64,000 bases of DNA from Alcanivorax sp. (GTDB lineage: Bacteria; Pseudomonadota; Gammaproteobacteria; Pseudomonadales; Alcanivoracaceae). The stretch lies in contig JAIUME010000001.1 of the NCBI GenBank assembly GCA_022565695.1, positions 62,001 through 126,000 on the forward strand, written 5' to 3'. Made by a program: the position numbers and the translations under genes. Positions 46,299 to 55,504 of the stretch are shown in pieces (position 1 is the first letter of the stretch; each line of letters starts with the position of its first letter). The notes beneath the pieces are model-generated. The model searched no databases. It was not told the origin of the DNA and saw only the letters and a list, made by a program, of their open reading frames with translations.

Positions 46299-47675
46299 GG
46301 GTTACTCCTGGCGACCATGGCTGCCTTGACGGGCATGCTCGCAGCCTGCCAGCGGGAGCCCGCACTGAGCCCCGACGTGCAGGCCATCAAGGACAGCGGC
46401 ACGCTGGTGGTACTGACACGGAACGCGCCCACCACCTATTTTATCGACCGAGATGATCAGCCAGTCGGCTTCGAGCATGATCTGGTGATGGACTTTGCCG
46501 CAAGCCTCGGCGTTGAAGTGGAGTTTCGTCTTCGTCATACCATTACCGAAATCCAGAACGAACTGGCGGCCGGCACTGCCCATCTGGCCGCTGCAGGGCT
46601 GACGCACCTGGAAAGCCGCGCAGAACATTTCAGCTTCGGTCCCGGCTATTACGAAGTCCAGCAGCAGGTCGTCTGTCACCGCTCCGGTGCCCAGCCCCGC
46701 ACAGTGGATGATCTTGCCGGTCTGTCTTTGCTGGTGATCGGCGGCTCCAGCTATGAAGAACGCCTGACGCGCCTGCGCGACACAGAGTACCCCGACCTGA
46801 CCTGGGACGCCGACCCCTCCCTGTCCACCGAACTGATTCTGCAGAAAGTATGGGAAAAAGAGATCGACTGTACTATTGCCGACTCCAACATTGTCGCCAT
46901 CAACCGGCGTTATTTTCCGGAACTGAGCGTGATGTTTCCGCTCAACGAACCAGAGGAACTGGCCTGGCTGCTACCCAAAGGGGCTGACAATCTGCGTGAT
47001 GCATTGCATGCCTGGTATGACGATGCCAATGAAGCGGCACGCATCACGTTAGTTGCAGCACGCTATTACGCCCACGTGGAAATCTTTGATTACGTGGACA
47101 CGGCACGCTTTATTCGTCGTATTGATGAACGCTTGCCAGCTTATCGCGCAATGTTCGAGGAGGCGGGCGCACAGCACGGTTTCGACTGGCGCCTGCTGGC
47201 TGCGCAGGCCTACCAGGAATCCCACTGGAATCCGACCGCGCGCAGCCCCACCGGTGTGCGGGGCATGATGATGTTGACGTTACGCACAGCGGGGGAACTC
47301 GGCGTCGACAACCGTCTGGATGCCGCACAGAGCATCGAGGGCGGCGCCCGCTATCTCGCCAACTTGCGCAGCCGCCTGTCCGAAAACATCACCGAGCCGG
47401 ATCGCACCTGGATCGCGCTGGCCGCCTATAACGTGGGCATGGGCCACATTCACGATGCCCGGGCGCTGGCAGCGCATAAAGGCAAGAACCCGGACAGCTG
47501 GCTGGATCTTCGCGAGGTGCTGCCGCGTTTGTCGCAGCCGGACTACTACCGTCACTTGCGTTACGGCTATGCCCGGGGCAGCGAGCCGGTGCATTACCTG
47601 CGCCGCATCCGGAATTACGAAGATATTCTCAGCCAGCAGCTGGCGCTGCGCGAGGACACTGGCGAAGCACCCTGA
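46269..47675 (+). CDS. mltF: membrane-bound lytic murein transglycosylase F
   Basis: 468 residues: lipoprotein signal MLAAC (Cys27), an N-terminal solute-binding-like domain (GTLVVLTRNAPTTYFID, GFEHDLVMDFAASLGV) and a C-terminal lysozyme-like SLT domain with catalytic Glu in YQESHWNP and the AAYNVGMGH motif. MltF cleaves peptidoglycan with formation of anhydro-muramic ends while tethered to the outer membrane. The first ten residues are a duplicated start; the second Met (46284) is the likelier ancestral start. In many relatives mltF sits beside purL; it does not here. Confidence 0.93.
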   Translation: MYLNNMYLNKGLLLATMAALTGMLAACQREPALSPDVQAIKDSGTLVVLTRNAPTTYFIDRDDQPVGFEHDLVMDFAASLGVEVEFRLRHTITEIQNELAAGTAHLAAAGLTHLESRAEHFSFGPGYYEVQQQVVCHRSGAQPRTVDDLAGLSLLVIGGSSYEERLTRLRDTEYPDLTWDADPSLSTELILQKVWEKEIDCTIADSNIVAINRRYFPELSVMFPLNEPEELAWLLPKGADNLRDALHAWYDDANEAARITLVAARYYAHVEIFDYVDTARFIRRIDERLPAYRAMFEEAGAQHGFDWRLLAAQAYQESHWNPTARSPTGVRGMMMLTLRTAGELGVDNRLDAAQSIEGGARYLANLRSRLSENITEPDRTWIALAAYNVGMGHIHDARALAAHKGKNPDSWLDLREVLPRLSQPDYYRHLRYGYARGSEPVHYLRRIRNYEDILSQQLALREDTGEAP

Positions 47676-47889
47676 AAACGCCATGGCACAGTGCCACTAT
47701 CTATCGGGTGCCATGCTGCGGAAACGGCGGGGCAGCAACTTCTTTCAAAGCTGTCTTTCATAAATATTAATGCTCGAAAACATTACATATTCCCCACACA
47801 GGAAATGGCGACAAGCTGTTGTGAATAAGGCATTCTGAACAGGTTATTCAGAGCTTTCACTGACAAATGTCACTGACAATGGTTTCGCC

Positions 47890-48243
47890 ATGCACAGCTA
47901 TCACGCTTCCAGGCACCAGACCGCCGACCTCGCCAACCAGCCCGAAAGCAAGGCCGGCCGGCTGCGGGGCGATGCGACAGTTATCGACAGCTGGCTTGAC
48001 CGCCACGCGGTCGCCGTCGACATGGACGGCGAGACGGTAACGTCCCTGTTTCTGTCTGACGAAGTGGTGGGCTATCGTATAGAGGGCATGCTGATCAGTG
48101 CCCGCAGCAGCGACGGCGTCATCTCGCGCATGGCGCGACGCCTGTCATGCTCTCACCATCTGGGTGACAACGGCATCGCGCTGCTTCAACAGGCGCTTGA
48201 AACCCTGCGCGAAGAACTGCGCCAGCAGCCTCTGCAACTCTGA
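47890..48243 (+). CDS. uncharacterised small protein
   Basis: 117 residues, no signal peptide, membrane segment or recognised domain. The centre is beta-like (VIDSWLDRHAVAVDMDGETVTSLFLSDEVVGYRIEGML) and the C-terminal 45 residues helical and basic. The preceding 214-base gap is AT-rich, which suits a promoter, but no clear -35/-10 pair was seen. It is convergent with the ion-channel gene 28 bases away. Codon use looks normal for the region, supporting a real gene. Confidence 0.6.
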   Translation: MHSYHASRHQTADLANQPESKAGRLRGDATVIDSWLDRHAVAVDMDGETVTSLFLSDEVVGYRIEGMLISARSSDGVISRMARRLSCSHHLGDNGIALLQQALETLREELRQQPLQL

Positions 48244-48271
48244 CGCTGCTCCAGCCCTCAGAGCGACAACT

Positions 48272-49114
48272 CTAGCGGCTGCTTCCGGCGTTATCTTCCA
48301 GCGCTTTCAGCTTCTCCAGCTTCTTGTCCACAGCACGCAACAGATCCAGCATCTCCTGACGCTCATCATGGGCCACCTTGTTGGCCGCCTCACGCTCCGC
48401 CCGCTGTTCACTTTCATGCACTTCCTGGGTCGCGCTGACGATAATGGCAATGAAGAGGTTCAGCACCATGAAGCTGGAAATCAGAATAAACGGGACAAAG
48501 AAAATCCACGCATGGGGATAGACTTCCATCACCGGTCGGGCAATGCCCATCGACCAGCTTTCCAGCGTCATGATCTGGAACAGGCTATAGATGCTCGCCC
48601 CCAGGGTACCGAACCACTCAGGGAAACTTTGCCCGAACAGCTCCGTCCCCATCACCCCGAAGATGTAGAACATCATCAGCAACAACGCTGCCGTCCAGCC
48701 AATCCCCGGCAGGGAGTGCATCAGTGACTCCACCAGCATGCGCAGTCGCTTCACCGCAGACAGCAGGCGCAGCACCCGCAGAATACGCAGGCTGCGCAGA
48801 ATCGCCAGCGGGCCGGAGGCCGGCGCCAGGGAAATGCCTACAATCAGGAAGTCGAAGACGTTCCAGCCGGAGCGGAAGAAACGCGGCCCGAACGCCACCA
48901 GCTTGATCAGGATTTCTGCCACGAATACCGCAAGGATGCCCTGATTCAACAGTTGCAGGAGGCCACCCGCCGCCTCCCGGGCACTGGCGGACGTCTCAAC
49001 CCCCAGGACAATGGCGTTGAGAATGATCAGACCCGTAATGAAATGACGCACGACAGCGGATTCGACCCACTCTCCCAGACGCGTACGCCGGTTGCTCAAT
49101 GCCAGTGTGTTCAT
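48272..49114 (-). CDS. voltage-gated sodium channel, NaChBac (BacNav) type
   Basis: 280 residues with six membrane helices and a cytoplasmic coiled-coil tail. Helix S4 carries arginines at every third position (LRSLRILRVLRLL) as the voltage sensor. The pore loop reads TLESWS, the sodium-selective filter of bacterial NaChBac-like channels. The C-terminal 45 residues (EQRAEREAANKV, KKLEKLKALED) fit a four-helix tetramer bundle. In marine bacteria such channels are tied to sodium-driven motility and pH balance. It stands alone on the minus strand. Confidence 0.93.
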   Translation of the reverse strand: MNTLALSNRRTRLGEWVESAVVRHFITGLIILNAIVLGVETSASAREAAGGLLQLLNQGILAVFVAEILIKLVAFGPRFFRSGWNVFDFLIVGISLAPASGPLAILRSLRILRVLRLLSAVKRLRMLVESLMHSLPGIGWTAALLLMMFYIFGVMGTELFGQSFPEWFGTLGASIYSLFQIMTLESWSMGIARPVMEVYPHAWIFFVPFILISSFMVLNLFIAIIVSATQEVHESEQRAEREAANKVAHDERQEMLDLLRAVDKKLEKLKALEDNAGSSR

Positions 49115-49299
49115 GCTGCGCTACCCCGTGACTTGCCATCAGCGGCGCAGTATAGCGAATGGCGGCAGCCCCGCCATCAGGGCCGGGCAGCATCAGGTAT
49201 ACATTTCCCATTAATTTGTCATCCCCTGTAAAGGGGATAGGCAGCTCAAGCGCAGCGGGGGACACTGAATGCCCGACCGTCAACCTGGAGGGCCACCCC

Positions 49300-49536
49300 A
49301 TGACACGTCTGCTAGTGATGATCTGCCTGTTTACCGTCGCCACCGCCGGTCAGGCACAGGACAAGGAACAGGGCAGCGAGCGCTCGGCTGTCCCCGGCAG
49401 TGACCAGGCGCAGGAGCGCGCGGATCGCCAGCGTGAGCGACAGCAGCAGCGCACCGGCCGGCGCGTGGACAAGGAGACTGACGAGGCCGCTGACCGCGCC
49501 GTGGATCGGGCTCTGAACCGCGTCTTCGGGCGCTGA
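49300..49536 (+). CDS. small exported charged protein
   Basis: 78 residues. The ATG at 49300 follows GGAGG; the longer open frame from 49159 is not needed. A signal peptide (LLVMICLFTVATAGQAQ) precedes a mature part that is almost entirely Arg, Glu, Gln and Asp (RADRQRERQQQRTGRRVD), probably a single helix or disordered. No family recognised. It ends 8 bases before the convergent kinase gene. Confidence 0.6.
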   Translation: MTRLLVMICLFTVATAGQAQDKEQGSERSAVPGSDQAQERADRQRERQQQRTGRRVDKETDEAADRAVDRALNRVFGR

Positions 49537-49543
49537 AGGCCAA

Positions 49544-51748
49544 TCACTGCACAGCCGCCGCTGGAGGAGAATCACCTGAAAGCGGCACCGAGGCCGTCAA
49601 CCGCGCGGACCGGCCTGCCAGATGGAAGGCGAACACCCCGCCGAGTTCCTCGGCGCGAGTGCGCATGTGATGCAAGCCTCGGCCCGCCAACACATGCTGC
49701 TCCGCCTCACAATCCCCCACGCCGTCATTTTCCATCACAATGGACAACTCGGCAGGGTCGCCGGAGAGGGTGATGGCAATCACTTTCGGCCGGGCATGGC
49801 GGAACGCATTGGTCAGCCCCTCGGCGAAAATACGACCAATATTGATACTCTGCCGCACCGACATTGTCGCGCCGTTGGCGCGCACTTTCTGCTGCCATTC
49901 CAACCGCACCCCCATCTCCTGACAACGCGCCTGACAATCTGCCTGCCAGTCTTCAAGGCAGTCACTGATGCGGCAGTCGGCTGACTGATCCAGCGCCTGC
50001 AACGCCTCACGCAGGGACTGCAATGCATTGCGCGCCAGCTGTTCCTGATGCGCATCCGGTGCATTGCGCAGCAAGCTGAGGATACGCCCCCCCACATCAT
50101 CATGCAGATCCCGCGCTATGCGTTGCCGCTCCGCATCTGCACCCTGTTCGCGCGCCTGCACCGCATTGATGGCCTTGTCTGTCAGTCCGCGCAGCAGCGC
50201 TGCAGTGCGCAGGTCATTGCGCGTAAACAGCCGCCCGCCCTCATCAGGGTATTCAAGGACCGTATCAGCCTTGCCGGGCCTGAGCGCCTTGACGTGCAAG
50301 CGCGCACCATCCTCGGACGCAGCAACATCCGGCGCAGCATCCACCGCCGGGCGTTGCGTCATATGCAGTGGCCGGAACGTGCTGCGCAACAGTCCCGGCC
50401 AGGCGGCATGGATCTTTGCTTCACTGTCCGCTGTAAACAGATTATTCACCAACTGCGGCAGTGAATTCTCAAGCGTGGCAGGCTCACGGCGGCCCAACAG
50501 GCCCATCAACCACACCCGTAACGGGAAATAGATCCAGCCCGCAATCGCCAGCGACAATAGCAACGCGTAGGCCCCGGCCATACCGATAACAAACACCAGC
50601 ACACCGTCGAGCACCAACACCAGTACACCCCCCAGGAACCATTGCCAGGTGCCAAACCACCAGCGCTCCAGATGAAACAACCTGTAGCGACGCAACCCTG
50701 CTGCCAACCCGAGATAGAGCACCAGCACCGAGGACAGACTGATCGCCATGGGCACCAGACGGGTACCGCCCACCGCGGGCGGGAGCATGATCAGCGCAAA
50801 CAACAGGAAGGTACCGACGAAGATCGACAGCACACACCACTTCAGCGCCGCCCGATCCAGTGGCCGTCCGCGAGTAGCACGCCATTGGCAGCCCATGACG
50901 GTGACGCCACACACAAAGCCCAGCAGAATAACGCCATAGATGGTGTACTGCGGCCCTGGCCCTATCTGGAACTGATCCGCCAGCCAGGCCAGCACTGCCA
51001 GGCCAACGGCGATGGTGGGTGCAGGTTGGGGCCCCAGCCTGCGTGGATATACCCAGAAAAGCGTCGCCAGCGTCGCCGCAACCATCAACACCGCAATATG
51101 GTTTACCGACATCAGGAACGCCGTCGTACTGCCATACAAGGCCAACTCGCGACCGCCATAGGTCGCCAGCGTCAATATGGTCAGAAATAGCGCCACGCCA
51201 GAGAGGGCAAACAAACGCGTCGCGATATCTGCTGGCCGATACACCCAGATACCCAGCACAACCAGCAATCCAACCCAGCCATAGAATGCATAAATAACAG
51301 CGTAGGTCATTGCCGGCGTCCACAGCGGCAGGCTCGTCTCCAGAACAATACGTTGACCGTCGTCGGCCACCATCGTCACCCGATCCTGATTCAGGGCCCG
51401 GCGCAGCAGCTGCTGGTCTGCAAGAAAACGGTTATAGGCCTCGTAATCAAGCAGGTCGGGGTCTTCAATCAGAATATCCGGTCGTAGCGGTATATCTCCC
51501 TTCGCGGTAGACATGGCAACCAGCACTGTGCCTGGCGCGATGCGCCCCGCATTGGGCCCACTCGCGGCCACATCACTGACACGAATACCCACCGCCGCGT
51601 CCGTCTTTTCGAGCGTCAGCCCCAGGGTGGGTGTGGTCGCCACCACCGCAAAGCACATTATTGTCACCAGCAGCGCAAGACCGCTCAGCAACAAGAATAA
51701 TTTTCGTGGGGGCAGCGCCATCATCCAGTCAAAATGATTCTTCATCAA
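49544..51748 (-). CDS. sensor histidine kinase (HisKA_3 type), paralogue B with four-Cys motif
   Basis: 734 residues. A first membrane helix, an extracytoplasmic domain of about 120 residues with a PDZ-like GIRVSDVAASGPNAG stretch, then a set of eight or so membrane helices. The kinase core has the H-box RQRIARDLHDDVGGR and a HATPase end GRGLHHMRTRAEELGG (NarL-partner family). Between the helices and the ATPase lies C-x4-C-x7-C-x3-C (near 49920-49980), conserved in the neighbour at 51785-54007. It lies 36 bases after that neighbour on the same strand and is part of the same three-gene system. The signal is unknown; the cysteines suggest redox or metal. Confidence 0.88.
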   Translation of the reverse strand: MMKNHFDWMMALPPRKLFLLLSGLALLVTIMCFAVVATTPTLGLTLEKTDAAVGIRVSDVAASGPNAGRIAPGTVLVAMSTAKGDIPLRPDILIEDPDLLDYEAYNRFLADQQLLRRALNQDRVTMVADDGQRIVLETSLPLWTPAMTYAVIYAFYGWVGLLVVLGIWVYRPADIATRLFALSGVALFLTILTLATYGGRELALYGSTTAFLMSVNHIAVLMVAATLATLFWVYPRRLGPQPAPTIAVGLAVLAWLADQFQIGPGPQYTIYGVILLGFVCGVTVMGCQWRATRGRPLDRAALKWCVLSIFVGTFLLFALIMLPPAVGGTRLVPMAISLSSVLVLYLGLAAGLRRYRLFHLERWWFGTWQWFLGGVLVLVLDGVLVFVIGMAGAYALLLSLAIAGWIYFPLRVWLMGLLGRREPATLENSLPQLVNNLFTADSEAKIHAAWPGLLRSTFRPLHMTQRPAVDAAPDVAASEDGARLHVKALRPGKADTVLEYPDEGGRLFTRNDLRTAALLRGLTDKAINAVQAREQGADAERQRIARDLHDDVGGRILSLLRNAPDAHQEQLARNALQSLREALQALDQSADCRISDCLEDWQADCQARCQEMGVRLEWQQKVRANGATMSVRQSINIGRIFAEGLTNAFRHARPKVIAITLSGDPAELSIVMENDGVGDCEAEQHVLAGRGLHHMRTRAEELGGVFAFHLAGRSARLTASVPLSGDSPPAAAVQ

Positions 51749-51784
51749 TTTTTCATGCCAGGCTTATCCCGTATCATGCAACAG

Positions 51785-54007
51785 CTAGCGTAACGGTATC
51801 GAAGCGCTTACTCGCGCCACATCTTCGAAGAACTGGAAAGAAAAGAAGCCACCCAACTCTTCCGCGCGGGTACGCATGTGGTTCAGTCCGCGTCCCGCCA
51901 GAACATTATGTTCCGCCTCATGCTCACCAAGCCCGTTGTTGATCACTTCGACACTCAGAACGGCGTCATTGCCGGAAATTTCGATGCTGATCGTATCAGG
52001 GCGGGCATGACGGAAGGCATTGGTGAGCGCCTCGGACAGGATGCGCCGCACATTGATATGATGACGAATACTGACAGCCATATCCTCGATCTTTGCCGCC
52101 TGACGCCATTGCATGGGCACATTCATTTCTCGGCAACGTGTCAGGCAATCCGAATGCCAGTCGTCAATACAGTCATCCAGACGACAAATAACGTTCTCAT
52201 CAAGCGCATGCATCGTCTCGCGTAACGATTGCAGAGCATTACGCGCCAGGGTTTCATACTTTTCATCGGGCGCATTACGCAGCAAGCTCAGAATCCTGCC
52301 GCCCACGTCATCATGCAGATCGCGCATAATTCTGTCCCGCTCGGTCCTCGCTGCTTCAATTTCTGCCAGGCGAACGCGCAGGATACGTCGCGAGACCGTC
52401 AGCATTCCGGCAGCATGTTCCACATCCCCCGGCGCAAACAGCCGACGCCCGCGATCGGCGAATGTCAGCGCCACAGAGCCTTTGCCGCTCAGCAGCGGTA
52501 CGTCCATGACCGCACCATTGTCACGAATGCGGGGGGATGGGAGAAAATCCGGATTGACCACGACGCCCGCCGGTTCGTACAGCCGCTGCAGCAAATGGCG
52601 CCAGTGAAGATCTGTAGAACCCGCCGGCACCGCGCTCGATATGAGCTCCACCATCTCGACCAGGCTGTTCTCCGGCGAGGTGCGGGCGCTGCCGGACATG
52701 GCCTGCCATGCCCATTGCCGCAACGGGAAATAAAGCCAGCCCACCGCAATCACGGCAACACCCAGGCCCACAACCGGCTGCACCCCCAGCATCGTAATCA
52801 GCAAGAGATCAAATGCCACCACCGCCAGGCCGCCGAGGAACCACACCCAGATGCGGAACCACCAGCGCTCCAGATCAAACAGCCGATACCGCAGCACGCC
52901 GAAGGCGAATCCGATATACAACATGGACGCGATACCCACCATGGCTGCCTGGGGAAAGACTGCTTCGCCAGTGAAGGCAATCGGCACGAAGTAGATCGCC
53001 AGCCCCAGACCCATGACGATGAATATCGACAGAAATACCCACTTCAGGGCAGCACGATCCAGCGGCTGATCCCGGGACAGGTGCCACTGCAGAATGGCGA
53101 CCAGAATACCGATCAGATAGAGCGCCATGATCGGCATGTAATAAGCATGCAAAGGCCACTCTATCCACTGCATCTGCTCATTGAGCTGGTACAGCACCAG
53201 ACCGAGCGCAATCGGCACACCGGGGGAGAGCCGGGTCAGTCTGCGCGGGTAATAGGCCATCAGCGCCATAAGGGACACCAGCATCACCGCCAGCGCGAGA
53301 TGATTCATGCGCGAGAGGAACAGGAAAACGTCCTCGGGCAGCGCCAGCTCCCGGGACAGATAAATGCTGTTGAACAAGGTGGCAAAGAAGAAACCCGCGC
53401 CGGACATTGCCAGCAAGCGCGCCGGGAGTTGCCAGGGGCGGGCCGCCCAGACCGCCAGACTGATGGTCCAGGCAATCGTGCCGAACAGATTGAACAGCCA
53501 GAAATCCAGCGGCATCGCGTTCAGCGGTCGATCATTGTGCACCGGGATTTTCACGGTGCTGCCATCCGCCAGCACCAGCGTCACTTCCGTCCCTTCGAGT
53601 GCCGCCGCCAGCCGGCCCTCGCGTGCCAGCAATGCATTGTGCTCGGCATAGGTCGGGAGGCTGGGAGGCTCCACCCCTGGCACAAACCCGGTCAGATCAA
53701 GGTAGTCCCCTGACACCGGGTTTATCAGCGCCATCACCTGCTGATCCACCGTCAACAGGAGCCGGGCATCGCTGTCGGGGTGCAATGCGACGATGCGCAG
53801 ATGATCGCTGCCCTCATCCGGCGCCAGCGTGATCCCCGTCCAGGGTTGATTGAGCACCGCCATCACTGCCATCAGGATCAGCAGCAGCGCCAGCGCAGCC
53901 CCTGTCACCATGGCCGGCACCGGGGCGATACTCGCCCCCGATGCAGCATCTGTCGACACGACCTCGATGTTGTCGTCGCGCTGCGCGCTGGTGGTCGATG
54001 CCCCCAT
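51785..54007 (-). CDS. sensor histidine kinase (HisKA_3 type), paralogue A with four-Cys motif
   Basis: 740 residues and clearly a duplicate of the following kinase: same membrane layout, RPLDRAALKW and SRDQPLDRAALKW in both, H-box DRIMRDLHDDVGGR and end GRGLNHMRTRAEELGG. The extracytoplasmic part (residues 60-160) differs most, so the two probably sense different inputs. The linker again has C-x4-C-x7-C-x3-C (near 52130-52195). The start lies five bases after the response regulator stop, so regulator and kinase are co-translated. Confidence 0.88.
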   Translation of the reverse strand: MGASTTSAQRDDNIEVVSTDAASGASIAPVPAMVTGAALALLLILMAVMAVLNQPWTGITLAPDEGSDHLRIVALHPDSDARLLLTVDQQVMALINPVSGDYLDLTGFVPGVEPPSLPTYAEHNALLAREGRLAAALEGTEVTLVLADGSTVKIPVHNDRPLNAMPLDFWLFNLFGTIAWTISLAVWAARPWQLPARLLAMSGAGFFFATLFNSIYLSRELALPEDVFLFLSRMNHLALAVMLVSLMALMAYYPRRLTRLSPGVPIALGLVLYQLNEQMQWIEWPLHAYYMPIMALYLIGILVAILQWHLSRDQPLDRAALKWVFLSIFIVMGLGLAIYFVPIAFTGEAVFPQAAMVGIASMLYIGFAFGVLRYRLFDLERWWFRIWVWFLGGLAVVAFDLLLITMLGVQPVVGLGVAVIAVGWLYFPLRQWAWQAMSGSARTSPENSLVEMVELISSAVPAGSTDLHWRHLLQRLYEPAGVVVNPDFLPSPRIRDNGAVMDVPLLSGKGSVALTFADRGRRLFAPGDVEHAAGMLTVSRRILRVRLAEIEAARTERDRIMRDLHDDVGGRILSLLRNAPDEKYETLARNALQSLRETMHALDENVICRLDDCIDDWHSDCLTRCREMNVPMQWRQAAKIEDMAVSIRHHINVRRILSEALTNAFRHARPDTISIEISGNDAVLSVEVINNGLGEHEAEHNVLAGRGLNHMRTRAEELGGFFSFQFFEDVARVSASIPLR

Positions 54008-54012
54008 GGCCG

Positions 54013-54663
54013 TCAGCGCCGCGGCTGCGACTGCGGCACAATGCCCATATGCACGGCCTCAAGGGTCGCCTCGGCCCTGCCGGACACATTGAGTTTCCGA
54101 TAGATGGATTTGATGTGGCTGGCAGCCGTGTTGACGGATACGTTCAACAGCTCGGCAATGTCACTCCGCCCCATGCCCTTGGCCAGCAGCATCAGGACTT
54201 CCACTTCCCGGTCCGACAGCGGGTTCTCCACCGTGCGGGTTGGCGCCTGCTGGAAATGCCGCAGAATACGCCGGGAAATGGCCGGGCTCAGCGGCGGTTT
54301 GCCGGTGGCAATGCCCGCCAGGCTGTCGATCATCACCTGACGCGGCTGATCCTTGAGCAGATAGCCGTTGGCACCAGCCTGCAGCGCGTCGAACAGATGC
54401 CGGTCGTCGTCGAAGATGGTGGTCACGACCAGATACGTTTCCGGGCTGAACTCCTGGAGATGCTGGAGCAGTTGCATACCACTGCCATCCGGCAAACTCA
54501 GATCTACCAGCGCCAGCGCCACCGTGTGCTGCTGCAACAGCGCCCGCGCCTGTTCCAGTGTGCCGGCTTCATGGATAGCCGGGGAGGCAAACGCAGCCGT
54601 CACGATGCCCGCAAGCCATTGGCGTGTTTCTTCATGATCTTCCACGATCAATACATTCTGCAT
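54013..54663 (-). CDS. NarL/LuxR-family response regulator for the paired kinases
   Basis: 216 residues: receiver domain with Asp9 and phosphorylation site Asp54 in LVDLSLPDG, conserved Lys in LLKDQ, and a LuxR-type helix-turn-helix (LSDREVEVLMLLAKGMGRSDIAELLNVS split near residue 150-190). First gene of the leftward operon with the two kinases. Both kinases have the same core type and therefore probably feed this one regulator. The upstream divergent region holds a long inverted repeat. Confidence 0.9.
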   Translation of the reverse strand: MQNVLIVEDHEETRQWLAGIVTAAFASPAIHEAGTLEQARALLQQHTVALALVDLSLPDGSGMQLLQHLQEFSPETYLVVTTIFDDDRHLFDALQAGANGYLLKDQPRQVMIDSLAGIATGKPPLSPAISRRILRHFQQAPTRTVENPLSDREVEVLMLLAKGMGRSDIAELLNVSVNTAASHIKSIYRKLNVSGRAEATLEAVHMGIVPQSQPRR

Positions 54664-54997
54664 GGGCAGATTCCCTGCGTGATGATCATTGCTTTTCGAT
54701 CTAGCCCCGATACAGGACCCCTGTTCTTATTGTTGCCGCTCAGGCGCGGCGTCTCAAGCGCAGGTGCCGGGACACCGCCCAGAGCAGCCAAAGGCGCACA
54801 GCCTTCACATCATGACGCTTTGGCACAGGTTACCCCATGCCCCAAACGGGCTAACCTTCAAAGACAGGCCGCTCACGGCTCGCCGGTTAACCCGTTTGGG
54901 GCATTCCCGATGCGACACATGGGCGCTACTGTCTGGCGTCAAGCCTGCATTGCAGACACCACGCGTACAGGCATCACACATATAAGGAGTTCAGCAC
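54664..54997. other. divergent intergenic region with a long inverted repeat
   Basis: This 334-base gap separates the response regulator from the DUF3617 gene. It holds the inverted repeat described in the next entry and an AAGGAG ribosome site just before 54998. No small gene with a coding look was found; no clear promoter hexamers were identified. Confidence 0.6.
54837..54904. repeat. imperfect 20-bp inverted repeat with competing hairpin
   Basis: Arms 54837-54856 (ATGCCCCAAACGGGCTAACC) and 54885-54904 pair at 19 of 20 positions around a 28-base loop. The left arm's end can instead pair with GGTTACCC at 54828-54835, so two mutually exclusive structures are possible on an RNA from this region. 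No T run follows in either direction. Confidence 0.7.
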
Positions 54998-55492
54998 ATG
55001 GGGCAGAGAGTCACAGCCATCACATCACCCCCGCTCAAAACCGGGGCTCGCAGGTTAGCTGCCACTCTGGGAATGGGCGTGCTCGCCCCGGGACTGCTCG
55101 CGTTGAGCACCCTCAGCGCCGCAGCGGAACCCAACGTCCAGCCCGGTGAGTGGGAATACACCAATGTCACCCGAATCAGCACCGGCGGACAGGCCATGCC
55201 ACCTCAGCGAGACAGCCACCGAGAGTGCGTGACGGCGGAAGACATCGCCAATCCGGAGCTGTTCTCCGAAGACATGGGCGACTGCGAGATCACGGACAAG
55301 ACACTCAGCCGCTCCAACATGCGTTACAGCCTGCGCTGCACCAGCGAGGAAGGCATGACCTCAACCATGACCATGACCATGCAGTTCAAGGGCGACCGCG
55401 TGGAAGGCCTGATGGATGGCAAGATGACCACCCCCATGGGGGAAATGAATATGCAGATGAATATCGAAGGGAAACGATTGGGGAGCTGCTGA
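54998..55492 (+). CDS. DUF3617 domain periplasmic protein
   Basis: 164 residues with a signal peptide (long, cleaved near LSAAAEP) and a DUF3617 domain: QPGEWEYTNVTRI start, CVTAEDIANPELF, and the closing GKRLGSC. The three Cys and repeated Met-Thr stretch (MTSTMTMTMQFK) are typical. The family is widespread in Proteobacteria, exported and of unknown role. Strong AAGGAG before the start. It is convergent with the peroxidase gene, 13 bases apart. Confidence 0.85.
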   Translation: MGQRVTAITSPPLKTGARRLAATLGMGVLAPGLLALSTLSAAAEPNVQPGEWEYTNVTRISTGGQAMPPQRDSHRECVTAEDIANPELFSEDMGDCEITDKTLSRSNMRYSLRCTSEEGMTSTMTMTMQFKGDRVEGLMDGKMTTPMGEMNMQMNIEGKRLGSC

Positions 55493-55504
55493 ACCCGCAG
55501 CCCC

